Below are positions 1 through 7,032 of a stretch of 12,881 nt of DNA, in pieces; the first letter of the stretch is position 1, and each line of letters opens with the position of its first letter. A model generated the notes under the pieces. That model was not told the DNA's origin, made no database searches, and saw nothing but the letters and a program-made list of their open reading frames with translations. The stretch comes from an uncultured Planctomycetota bacterium. Lineage in GTDB: Bacteria; Planctomycetota; UBA1135; UBA2386. A program made the position numbers and the translations under genes. Location: assembly GCA_903925435.1 (NCBI GenBank), contig CAIYFF010000290.1:1-12881 (forward strand). The letters are read 5' to 3'.

Positions 1-2
1 CG

Positions 3-665
3 AACGCGATTCTGATGGATGGCGTGCCGGTGACGATGAATTCGAACACGGCGAATATGAACGCCAACAGCGCGGTGCCATCGGTGGAAGGTGTGGAAGA
101 GTTCCGGATTCAGACGAACTCCTACAGCGCGGAGTACGGGCGGTCGGGCGGCGGCGTGCTGACGATCGCGACAAAGTCCGGGACGAACACGCTGCATGGC
201 AGCCTTTTTGAGTTTGTGCGGAACAGCAAGATGGACGCCAACAACTGGTTTGCGAATGCGAGCGGGCAGAAGTTGGCGACGTTCCAGCGCAACGAGTTTG
301 GCGCCAGTTCGGGCGGCCCGCTGGTGATTCCGAAAGTCTATGACGGGCGGAACAAGACGTTTTGGTTTGCGGTGTATGAGGGACGGCGGCAGCGCTCGGC
401 GTCGACGCGATTCTTTACTCTGCCGACGGACGAGCAGATGGGCGGTGACTTCTCGAAGACGCTGACGGCGGCGGGAGCATTGCGGAATATCTACGATCCG
501 ATGTCGACGGCGGCGGATCCGGCCCGGCCGGGGCAGTTTCTGCGGACGCCGTTTGCGGGGAACCGGATTCCGGTGAACCGGTTCGACCCGGTGTCGGCGA
601 ACGTACTGAAGTTCTTCGGGCCGAAGCCGAACTTGCCGGGGCAGCGCTCGATGACGCGGTCGTAG
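3..665 (+). CDS. TonB-dependent receptor (Oar-like), fragment
   Basis: Internal fragment of an outer-membrane TonB-dependent receptor of the Oar/carboxypeptidase-regulatory-like class. The frame is already open at base 3 (reads NAILMDGVPVT), so the N-terminus lies outside the window and the first ATG at base 15 is probably not the start. Visible plug-domain landmarks are VEEFRIQTNSYSAEYGRSGG and GGVLTIATKSGTNTLHGSLF, then FVRNSKMDANNWF and FGASSGGPLVIPKVYDGRNKTFWF, the usual order in acidobacterial receptors of this type, which normally run to about 1000 residues. The frame goes wrong just after KPNLPGQ (about base 643) and meets a stop at 663-665, so almost the whole beta-barrel is missing. 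Arg is CGG in 11 of 14 codons and Ile often ATT, unlike all downstream genes. The family is clear; the ligand is unknown. The last few codons are probably not native. Confidence 0.85.
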   Translation, partial: NAILMDGVPVTMNSNTANMNANSAVPSVEGVEEFRIQTNSYSAEYGRSGGGVLTIATKSGTNTLHGSLFEFVRNSKMDANNWFANASGQKLATFQRNEFGASSGGPLVIPKVYDGRNKTFWFAVYEGRRQRSASTRFFTLPTDEQMGGDFSKTLTAAGALRNIYDPMSTAADPARPGQFLRTPFAGNRIPVNRFDPVSANVLKFFGPKPNLPGQRSMTRS

Positions 666-1888
666 AACGCGATCGTCTGCTCCAGCGCCTTCTCGTCGAC
701 GCTTGCGGTCAGGGTCTTGCCGATCGCGAACACGACGCCAGCGAAGTGGCTGCCGAAGCTGTCGCGCAACTGCGGCTCCATGCCGTCGTAGGCGAGCGTC
801 ATCGGCGATGCGTCGACGGCCGCGAACATGCGATCGGCAGCGCTCACCGTGTCGCCCATGTCGGCGGCTGCGCGCGCGATCGACAGCTCACAGATCGCGA
901 CCCATTGCCCTGCTGCATCCCGGTGGCCCGGGGACTTCTGCGCGTAGTCGCGATAGCACTGCGCCGCCTTGCGGTATTGCTCGATCGCGGGCTGCAGGTT
1001 CTGCCGCGAACGGAGCTCGTCGGCAACGATCACGAGCGCGCGGCCCTGGAACCACAGCATCAATGGCTGATTTGGGTTCTCGCGCACGAGCCGCGTGTAG
1101 GCGCCAGCGAGCGCGCGCTGCTGGCCGATCTGCATGTGGAAGTCTTGGTAGGCGACGTGCAGGTCCGCGTTCTCGGGCATCGCGACCACGCCGCGCTCCA
1201 GTTCGCGCACGGCCTCGTCGTTGGCGCCGAGCCACTGGTAGACCAATGCTGCGCCGCGGTAGCCGTCTGCGGGCAACGTGCGCTGGCAGATCGCAAACAG
1301 GCTCAACGCCTCCTGCGCCTTCGCTGCCGTCTTCTCTTCGATCGGCACGATGCCGCGCGCGTCCGGCGTTCCGTCGTTGAGCTCGGCTTGGCGCAGCGTC
1401 ACGAACTGCTGCTGGCACGCGCGAGCGCCGGCGAGCGCCGCCGGGCCGGTCACTGCAGCGCCGGGTTCGCCGTTCTTGCTCGTGAGTTCGAGCGCCTTGC
1501 CCGCGGCCTGCCGCGCGCCATCGAAGTCGGCGAGCTGGTAGCGCGCCTCGGCAACACCGCGCCACGCCGAAGCGTTCTCGGGCTCGATGTCGGTCGCCGT
1601 GAGGAAGTTGGACTCGGCGTCGGCGAGCACGGCCTGCGCGTTGAGGCCGCGGCGTTCGATCTTGCTGAGCTTCAGGTTGCCGTCGCCCGCGAGCACGAAC
1701 GCGGCGGCCCAGTTGGGATAGGCCTTGCGGAGCTTGTCGGTGATCGCGAGCGCGCCGTCCGGATCGTCTTCGGCGAGCAGCTTCGCGGCTTCCTTGAGTT
1801 GGCCCTCGGCTTCGATGCTCGGCGCCGGCGCTCCGGAGCAGGTTGCGAACAGCAGATGGAGGGAGCCCAACAGGAAGGTGGCTTTCAT
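491..1888 (-). CDS. TPR-repeat exported protein, 3' end replaced at junction
   Basis: Tetratricopeptide-repeat protein of unknown function. The ATG at 1886-1888 is followed by a short hydrophobic stretch (FLLGSLHLLFATC), so it is probably exported; Cys17 could be lipidated, but F-A-T before it is a poor lipobox. TPR-like helical pairs follow: about residues 30-62 (DGALAITDKLRKAYPNWAAA), 86-135 (LTATDIEPENASAWRGVAEA, FDGARQAAGKALEL), 205-245 (YRGAALVYQWLGANDEAVRE) and 290-325 (IEQYRKAAQCYRDYAQKSPG). Native sequence stops at RVIERCPG, about base 636 and residue 417; the last 48 codons to the stop at 491 are receptor antisense and should be disregarded. The true C-terminus is absent. It is transcribed divergently from the Mla-type operon. 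No clear Shine-Dalgarno lies before the ATG. Its role is unknown. Confidence 0.75.
   Translation of the reverse strand: MKATFLLGSLHLLFATCSGAPAPSIEAEGQLKEAAKLLAEDDPDGALAITDKLRKAYPNWAAAFVLAGDGNLKLSKIERRGLNAQAVLADAESNFLTATDIEPENASAWRGVAEARYQLADFDGARQAAGKALELTSKNGEPGAAVTGPAALAGARACQQQFVTLRQAELNDGTPDARGIVPIEEKTAAKAQEALSLFAICQRTLPADGYRGAALVYQWLGANDEAVRELERGVVAMPENADLHVAYQDFHMQIGQQRALAGAYTRLVRENPNQPLMLWFQGRALVIVADELRSRQNLQPAIEQYRKAAQCYRDYAQKSPGHRDAAGQWVAICELSIARAAADMGDTVSAADRMFAAVDASPMTLAYDGMEPQLRDSFGSHFAGVVFAIGKTLTASVDEKALEQTIAFYDRVIERCPGKFGFGPKNFSTFADTGSNRFTGIRFPANGVRRNCPGRAGSAAVDIGS
630..650. other. Probable chimeric junction between unrelated sequences
   Basis: Two genes break off at the same point. 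On the plus strand the receptor reads sensibly to KPNLPGQ and then becomes RSMTRS-stop. On the minus strand the TPR protein reads sensibly to RVIERCPG and then continues as receptor antisense (GKFGFGPKNFSTFADTG). The bases around 635-644 (gccggggcag) fit both sides, as in a join at a short shared sequence. Codon preference changes sharply across the point. This is more likely an assembly join than biology, but a real rearrangement cannot be excluded from the sequence alone. Confidence 0.75.
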
Positions 1889-1913
1889 CGTGGCATCCGG
1901 TGCAAACGGTCGG

Positions 1914-1942
1914 GCGCCGCAGGCCCGAACGGGGCGCGGCGC
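1914..1942. other. Strong GC hairpin in divergent spacer
   Basis: A perfect 7-bp inverted repeat, gcgccgc (1914-1920) and gcggcgc (1936-1942), encloses a second 4-bp stem, gccc (1923-1926) and gggc (1932-1935), with loop gaacg. Together they give 11 bp with a two-base bulge. It lies 25 bases upstream of the TPR gene start on the minus strand, within its probable leader. No T-run follows on either strand. It could act as a leader attenuator, an operator or a terminator-like element. The rest of the 207-base spacer (1889-2095) shows no promoter I can support. Confidence 0.5.
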
Positions 1943-2095
1943 AGAGAGGGGTGGCCGAGCATTCCAGCGGGGGTTAGCCGGGGCGGCAAGGGCGGGAACA
2001 ACTCCATGCTGCCCATGGCACGGTCAAGTCGGCGTCGGAACTGCCCGATAGAGCGACACCGCCCTCGTCCGGGCGCCCCCCAACCCCGATCCCGA

Positions 2096-3199
2096 GTGAC
2101 CGCCACCCTTGCAGCGCCCGCGACGATTGTCGTCGGCAAGAGCCTCGACCGCGGCTCTGCCGCGGCGTTGCTGGCAGCGCTCGACCGCGAGCTTCGGGGC
2201 AAGCCGCAGCGGCTCGTGCTGGACCTCGGCGAAGTGGCGTCCTTCGACTCGGCGGGGCTGTCGACCGTCGTCGAGGGCATGCGGCGCGCGCGCGAACAGG
2301 GCATCGAAGTGCGCCTCCGCGGGCTCAGCCAGCCGATGCTCGACTTCTTCTCGCTCGTGTCGATCGATCGGCTCGCGGGCAAGCCGCCAGAGCCGCCGGA
2401 GCGACCTTCCTTCGTGCTGCGAGTCGGCGAGTTCGTCGAGCCCAAGGTCGACGGCCTGCTCGGCGTGCTGAAGACCGCGACGGACGTGCTCTACGCGCTG
2501 TTCGTGTTGCCGTTTAAGGGGCAGCGGCTCCGTTTCGACCGCATCGCGATGGAGATCGACCACTGCGCCGGCGGCGCGCTGCCGATCATCCTGCTGATCG
2601 CATTCCTGATGGGCCTGATCCTCGCGATGCAGGCTTGGGTGCAGTTGCGCATCTTCGGCTGCGAGATCTACGTCGCCGACATGGTTGGCGTCTCGGTGGT
2701 GTCCGAGATCGGCCCATTGATGACCGCGATTGCGCTCGCTGCGCGTTCGGGCTCGTCCAATGCCGCGCAGCTTGGCTCGATGGTCGTCGGCGAAGAGATC
2801 GACGCGCTGAAGCAGATGGGCATCCGGCCCGAGAGCTTCCTCGTGGTTCCCAAGGTCGTCGCGTGCGCGGTGTCGGCGGTGATGCTCACGGGCATCTTCG
2901 ACATCGTCGGCATCTGCGGCGGCGCGTTGTTCGCGTGGGGCGTCGCCGACATCGAGTGGCTCGCGTTCACGGCGCAGTTGAAGCAGGCGCTGCACTTCGC
3001 GGACTTCGCGTTCGCGACCGGCAAGAGCCTCACGTTCGGCGCGATCATCGGCACTGTCGGCTGCTCGCTCGGACTTCGCGTGCAAGGCGGCAGCGAAGGC
3101 GTCGGCCGTGCCACAACCAACGCCGTGGTGCTCGGCATCTTCCTGATCATCGTCATCGACGCGGTCTTCGTGACCGTGCAGAGGCTGTTGCTCGCATGA
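2096..3199 (+). CDS. mlaE: MlaE-family lipid transporter permease with N-terminal STAS domain
   Basis: Inner-membrane permease of an Mla-type ABC lipid transporter. Residues 1-95 form a STAS domain, with VLDLGEVASFDSAGL (41-55) carrying the D-S-x-G motif of anti-sigma-antagonist-like domains. It stands in for the separate MlaB subunit. Residues 115-367 are the MlaE fold: LPIILLIAFLMGLILAMQAW (162-181) is a membrane helix, SEIGPLMTAIALAARSGSSN (203-222) with QLGSMVVGEEIDALKQMGI is the family's conserved core, and GCSLGLRVQGGSEGVGRATT (322-341) is the C-terminal signature. The GTG at 2096 is preferred because it begins just before the STAS fold and gives 367 residues, the usual size of STAS-MlaE fusions. 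In-frame ATGs at 2006 and 2015 would add an Arg/Pro-rich tail that looks non-native. No Shine-Dalgarno is seen. Its stop overlaps the next gene by 4 bases. Confidence 0.9.
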   Translation: MTATLAAPATIVVGKSLDRGSAAALLAALDRELRGKPQRLVLDLGEVASFDSAGLSTVVEGMRRAREQGIEVRLRGLSQPMLDFFSLVSIDRLAGKPPEPPERPSFVLRVGEFVEPKVDGLLGVLKTATDVLYALFVLPFKGQRLRFDRIAMEIDHCAGGALPIILLIAFLMGLILAMQAWVQLRIFGCEIYVADMVGVSVVSEIGPLMTAIALAARSGSSNAAQLGSMVVGEEIDALKQMGIRPESFLVVPKVVACAVSAVMLTGIFDIVGICGGALFAWGVADIEWLAFTAQLKQALHFADFAFATGKSLTFGAIIGTVGCSLGLRVQGGSEGVGRATTNAVVLGIFLIIVIDAVFVTVQRLLLA

Positions 3200-4047
3200 C
3201 CGCCATGCAACCGATCTCCGGGGCCAAGAACGCTGCGATCCTGCAGCCACAGGCGCGGCGCAAGACCGATGACCTCATGCGCGCCGTTGCGCTCACGAGC
3301 GTGTTCGGCGACCGCACGATCTTGCAAGGCGTCGACCTCGCGATCCGCCGCGGCGAAGTGTTCGTCGTGATGGGCCCGTCGGGCTGTGGCAAGACGACGT
3401 TGCTGCGCCATCTGTGCGGCCTTCTGCCGCCGACGCTCGGCGCGGTCACCGTCGATGGCCAAGACATCTATCGCGCATCGCAGGACCAACTGCAGGCGCT
3501 GCGTCGACGCACGGGACTGTCGTTCCAGGGCGGCGCGTTGCTCGGAAGCCTCACGGTTCTCGAGAACGTGATGCTGCCGCTCACCGAGAACACCGACCTC
3601 CCGCGCCGCGTGATCGAAGCGACTGCGCGCATGAAGCTCGAGATGGTCGGGTTGCTGCACGCTGCGCACCTGCTGCCGAGTTCGCTGTCGGGCGGCATGA
3701 AGAAGCGCGCGGCGATTGCGCGAGCGATCGCCCTCGATCCCGAGATCGTGTTCTTCGACGAGCCGTCTGCTGGCCTCGATCCGATCACGGCCGCCGAGGT
3801 CGACAATCTCATCTGCAAGCTCAACAAGGTGTTCGGCATCACGATGGTCGTGGTGACGCACGACCTGCCGTCCGCCTACGAAATCGCGGATCGCATCGTC
3901 GTCCTTCAAGGCGGCCGTGTCGCTGCGCTCGGACCGCGCGACGACGTTTGGAACAGTCCCGATCCCCGCATCCGCGACTTCATCGAACGACGCATGAACG
4001 AGTCGTCGGGTCGCGGCATGGACGTGGCAACGATGATGGAGATCTGA
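3196..4047 (+). CDS. mlaF: MlaF-family ABC transporter ATPase
   Basis: Cytoplasmic ATPase that drives the MlaE permease. All ABC motifs are present: Walker A GPSGCGKT (60-67), Q-loop FQGGALLGSLTV with Gln111, signature LSGGMKKR (164-171), Walker B IVFFDEPSAGLDP (184-196) with catalytic Glu189, and H-loop His222 in VVVTHD. The signature LSGGM followed by KKR and the Q-loop form FQ-GAL--SLTV are characteristic of the MlaF/Ttg2A group rather than amino-acid importers. It has 283 residues from the ATG at 3196, which overlaps the mlaE stop (ATGA) and so implies translational coupling. The first 28 residues precede the usual ABC start; an internal ATG at 3277 (MRAVALTSVFGDR) is an alternative start. 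It ends 2 bases before mlaD. Confidence 0.95.
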   Translation: MTAMQPISGAKNAAILQPQARRKTDDLMRAVALTSVFGDRTILQGVDLAIRRGEVFVVMGPSGCGKTTLLRHLCGLLPPTLGAVTVDGQDIYRASQDQLQALRRRTGLSFQGGALLGSLTVLENVMLPLTENTDLPRRVIEATARMKLEMVGLLHAAHLLPSSLSGGMKKRAAIARAIALDPEIVFFDEPSAGLDPITAAEVDNLICKLNKVFGITMVVVTHDLPSAYEIADRIVVLQGGRVAALGPRDDVWNSPDPRIRDFIERRMNESSGRGMDVATMMEI

Positions 4048-4049
4048 CG

Positions 4050-4889
4050 ATGCACGGAGCAAGACGATTGCGTCTCGGTATCCTCGCGCTGCTCTCGGGC
4101 GGCGCGTTCTTCGGCCTGCTCGCGTTCGTGCTGCAAGGCGCGTTCAGCGACGTGCGCGTTCCCTACTTCATCGTGTTCGAAGAGAACGTGAAGGGCATGG
4201 TGATCGGCAGCAAGGTCAACTTCCAAGGCGTGCCGATCGGCATGGTGCAGGACATCCGCTTCCAAGGCGGCAAGACGCTCGTGGAGTTGTCCGTCGATCC
4301 GACGCGCGCCGACATCCAAGACGTCACGCGCGCGCGCATGGACCGATTGCTCGTGACGGGTCAGGTCACGGTCGAGTTGGAGGGCTACGGCCAGGGAACG
4401 CCGCTGCAGCCTGGCGACTACATCCAGACCAAGACGGATCCGATGAACCAACTGACGAAGTCGCTGCCAGAGCTCGTGCCGCAAGTCGGGCTCGTGCTGC
4501 AGCGCATCGAGTCGATCGTTGGAAACGCGGAGCTCCTTCTGTCCGGCGAGAATCGCTCGCACATCACGTCGATCCTCGCGAACGTCGACGCGGCGACCAA
4601 AGAACTGCCGTCTGCGATCGCGCAGGGCAAGGCGCTGATGGCGCGCGCGGATGCGGCCTTGACCGATCTCGAGCAGACCTCGGCTTCGGTTCGTGCCGAG
4701 GTCGAAGCCACGGGCTCCGAGAGCCGCGCTCTGCTGTCCGGCCTGCGCGGGCCCCTGCAATCGGCGCTCACGACTGCGCGCGGCTCGCTCGACGAAGTGC
4801 GCGGGTTCATGCGGCAGTTGCGGCTTGCGCCCGACAGCCTGATCTACGGAGTCCAACGTCCAGCCGCGCCCGCGGGAGGCGATCGATGA
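4050..4889 (+). CDS. mlaD: MlaD/MCE-domain lipid-binding protein
   Basis: Periplasmic, membrane-anchored substrate-binding subunit. A basic start and one membrane helix (about residues 6-32, with ILALLSGGAFFGLLAFVLQG at 11-30) precede an MCE domain at about 38-128: YFIVFEENVKGMVIGSKVNF, the GVPIGMVQDIRF turn, then LLVTGQVTVELEGYGQGTPL. MCE domains assemble into hexameric rings that bind lipid. Residues 137-258 form a long helical tail with few breaks, followed by LAPDSLIYGVQRP, similar to the P-x-x-L-x-Y-G ending seen in many MCE proteins. It has 279 residues. It starts 2 bases after mlaF and overlaps the next gene by 4 bases, so it sits within one operon. The family is certain; the transported lipid and its direction cannot be read from sequence. 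Confidence 0.93.
   Translation: MHGARRLRLGILALLSGGAFFGLLAFVLQGAFSDVRVPYFIVFEENVKGMVIGSKVNFQGVPIGMVQDIRFQGGKTLVELSVDPTRADIQDVTRARMDRLLVTGQVTVELEGYGQGTPLQPGDYIQTKTDPMNQLTKSLPELVPQVGLVLQRIESIVGNAELLLSGENRSHITSILANVDAATKELPSAIAQGKALMARADAALTDLEQTSASVRAEVEATGSESRALLSGLRGPLQSALTTARGSLDEVRGFMRQLRLAPDSLIYGVQRPAAPAGGDR
4874..4880 (+). promoter_or_regulatory. Shine-Dalgarno site for PqiC-like lipoprotein gene
   Basis: The bases gggaggc lie 5 bases before the ATG at 4886, inside the end of mlaD. This is the best plus-strand ribosome-binding site in the operon. It supports the upstream of the two adjacent ATGs (4886 rather than 4889) and the 4-base overlap with mlaD. Confidence 0.6.
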
Positions 4890-5515
4890 TGCAAAGGAAT
4901 GCGATGTTGCTGTGCGCCGCGTTGGCGCTGTCGTCGTGCTCGAGCGTCGAAGTGCCGCGCGAATCGTGGTGGCGCCTCGACATTCCGGCTGCGGCCGCGA
5001 CCACGGACTCGCGCGACGGCTTCGTGCTGCGCGTGCACGACCTTCAGCTCGGCAACGCGATGTCGGGCGACTTCCTCGTCATCGCGCACGGGCCGTCCAA
5101 GCTCGAAGCGCGCGAACTCGATCGCTGGGTTGCGCCGCTCGATCGGCTCGCGACCGATGCGTTCGTGCTCGGGCTCTCGCGCAGCGGCGCGTTCTCGCTC
5201 GTGAAGGGCGCGGGCGACGGCGGCGGCGAAGACCTCACGCTGCATGGCCGCATCACGGACTTCGCGGAGCATCGTCACGACGATGGGTCGCGCGCTGCCG
5301 TCGCGTCGTTCTCGCTGTGGGTCGAGGGCCGGGACGGAGTGCGCCTTGCCGACGAGTTCCGCGGCACGGCGCCGATCGAAGGCCAAGGCGCGGAATCGTC
5401 GGTGAAGGCTCTGTCGCTCGCATTGCAGCAAGTCATCGACCAAGTGCGCGCGCGCATTGTGCTGCAGTCGTTGACGACTGCGAACCCGGACGCAGCTCCG
5501 CCGCAAAGTCGGTGA
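4886..5515 (+). CDS. PqiC-like ABC-transport auxiliary lipoprotein
   Basis: Lipoprotein expected to work with the MCE transporter, as PqiC (LetC) does for PqiAB and as the auxiliary lipoproteins encoded next to many mlaEFD operons do. The N-terminus MMQRNAMLLCAALALSSC has a hydrophobic core and a good lipobox, L-S-S-Cys18. SWWRLDIP (27-34) matches the family's early aromatic-aromatic-x-L-D element. The middle part has the alternating hydrophobic pattern of the family (GFVLRVHDLQLG, DLTLHGRITDFAEH, VASFSLWVEGRDG), and a C-terminal helix (VKALSLALQQVIDQVRARIV) ends the fold. The length, 209 residues, is usual for the family. It is the fourth gene of the operon and has its own strong ribosome-binding site. 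The assignment rests on position, lipobox and pattern, because overall sequence conservation in this family is low. Confidence 0.78.
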   Translation: MMQRNAMLLCAALALSSCSSVEVPRESWWRLDIPAAAATTDSRDGFVLRVHDLQLGNAMSGDFLVIAHGPSKLEARELDRWVAPLDRLATDAFVLGLSRSGAFSLVKGAGDGGGEDLTLHGRITDFAEHRHDDGSRAAVASFSLWVEGRDGVRLADEFRGTAPIEGQGAESSVKALSLALQQVIDQVRARIVLQSLTTANPDAAPPQSR

Positions 5516-5555
5516 GGGGTTGCTGCGCAGTCGCAGGCGAGGCGACGATGCGCAG

Positions 5556-7019
5556 ATGAGCCGAGTTCGAGCATGGCTATGCGTCGCGTGGATTGCGGCC
5601 ATCTCGTGCGCAGCGTTGGCGCAGGAGGTTGTGCCGTCCGTGTCCGGCATCGGACCTTCGCCGCTCGGCGCGGCGCGAACGTTGTGGACTCCGCCGGATC
5701 ATCCGGTGTCCCCCGCATGGTCTGCATGGTTCTGCTACGGCGATGCCCGCTTCGACTTTCGCGACCATCGCTCGTGGATCGAGGATCTCGGCAAGCGCCA
5801 TCGCGATGCCGGCCTCTCGGTTGTCGTCGCATTGCCAAAGGACGCGGCGCGCACGTTGAGCGCGGAGCAGCCAGCGTTCGTCGTCGCAGAGCTCGATCTC
5901 GATGACGCAGGCGGAGCGGGCGCAGCGCGCTTCTGCTTGCAGCAAAAGGGCTCGACCGAAGCGATCAGGTGCTCGGTGGAACGCGCGCGCGATCGCATCG
6001 AGGCGGCGCTCGCAGGCGATCTGATGCGCACCTCGCCTGGCGAGGCAGACGAACTGCTCGACTCGCTGCTCTCGGCAATCGGCGATGGTGTCATCGCGCG
6101 CGACTACGTTGCGCATTGCGTGAAGGCGTTGCCGCATTCTGGCGAAGCTCGCGCGCTGCAGATGCTGGAAGCGTGGTGGAAACGCGGTGACTACGCCGGC
6201 GCGCGGGCCGCATTCGATGCTGCGATGCAGCAGATCGATGGCGACGCGGTGGCTCTCGTCGGATTTGCCGACCTCGCGCTTCGCGGCGATCGGATCGATG
6301 ATCGCATCGCGAAGACCTTGGTTGTGTCGCTTGCGCAATGCGCCGCGGCTGCGCCCGACGGGCCCGCGACGCAGCTCGTGTATCTGCGCGCTCTGTTGCG
6401 CGCGGGCCAGACGCGGCTTGCGCAGCGCCTTGTCGATCGCATGCCGAGCGTGCTCGGCGACGACGCGGAGGCGAACCTGCGACTTGCCGAGACATGCATG
6501 GAAGCGGCCGATCCACTGCTGTTCCGTGCTGCCGCTGAGGCTGCCATCGCGCGCGTCGCGGCTTCGGGCCGTCGCGAGCATGACCGCCATCGGTTTGCCG
6601 CGAGCTATGTGATTCTCGCGCGCTGCGGCGCAAGCGCAGAGCAACGAAGCGAGCTCCTTGCGAAGTACCGCGAGGAGGTCGGCGATTTCCGCGGTTCGCC
6701 CAACAACGACGCGTGGTTTCTGATGACGGACCTCAGCTCGATGGGGCGATACGACGTGTTCGCGCTCGCGCTGATGGAAGAGATGGCGCAGCGCGATGGC
6801 GATGCGCTCGATCCGGCATACCGCGACACGTTGGCGCTCGCGGCGTTTGGTAGTGGCCAGGTGGAGCGCGCGGCGCAACTGCAGCGCATCGCTTTGGAGC
6901 AAGGAAGATTGGGCGCGGGCTATGCCGAACGGCTTGCTCGCTACGAGGAAGCCCTTTTGCTGCGAGCGGAGATCGACGCAGGTCGCAGCAAGGCGCGCGA
7001 GGATCGGTCGCGGCGCTGA
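5556..7019 (+). CDS. Secreted helical-repeat protein with degenerate redoxin-like N-terminus
   Basis: Unrecognised exported protein of 487 residues. The ATG at 5556 is chosen because it begins a clean signal peptide (MSRVRAWLCVAWIAAISCAALA, probable cleavage after residue 22); the frame is also open upstream from a TTG at 5520, but that would bury the signal. GAGGCG at 5539-5544 is a distant possible ribosome-binding site. Residues about 38-155 look like a thioredoxin fold: WSAWFCYGDARFDFRDHRSW, then LGKRHRDAGLSVVVALPKD, resembling the first strand and helix of redoxins, but without a C-x-x-C. The remainder is a helical solenoid with TPR-like pairs (LQMLEAWWKRGDYAGARAAF, LAAFGSGQVERAAQLQRIAL). 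It starts 41 bases after the lipoprotein gene on the same strand, so it may belong to the transporter operon. The redoxin link is inference and the function is unknown. Confidence 0.75.
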   Translation: MSRVRAWLCVAWIAAISCAALAQEVVPSVSGIGPSPLGAARTLWTPPDHPVSPAWSAWFCYGDARFDFRDHRSWIEDLGKRHRDAGLSVVVALPKDAARTLSAEQPAFVVAELDLDDAGGAGAARFCLQQKGSTEAIRCSVERARDRIEAALAGDLMRTSPGEADELLDSLLSAIGDGVIARDYVAHCVKALPHSGEARALQMLEAWWKRGDYAGARAAFDAAMQQIDGDAVALVGFADLALRGDRIDDRIAKTLVVSLAQCAAAAPDGPATQLVYLRALLRAGQTRLAQRLVDRMPSVLGDDAEANLRLAETCMEAADPLLFRAAAEAAIARVAASGRREHDRHRFAASYVILARCGASAEQRSELLAKYREEVGDFRGSPNNDAWFLMTDLSSMGRYDVFALALMEEMAQRDGDALDPAYRDTLALAAFGSGQVERAAQLQRIALEQGRLGAGYAERLARYEEALLLRAEIDAGRSKAREDRSRR

Positions 7020-7032
7020 AGCGTGCGAGCGT

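Noticed and set aside
746..2095. Long plus-strand open frame (about 450 codons) running into mlaE
   Set aside because: It is antisense to the TPR gene (491-1888). Its translation is rich in Arg, His and Ala with no domain pattern, and the STAS fold begins only after 2096. Long open antisense frames are common at this GC content.
2024..4062. Minus-strand open frames across mlaE and mlaF (about 400-460 codons each)
   Set aside because: Shadows of clearly identified transporter genes; the translations are His/Asp/Arg-rich with no recognisable fold.
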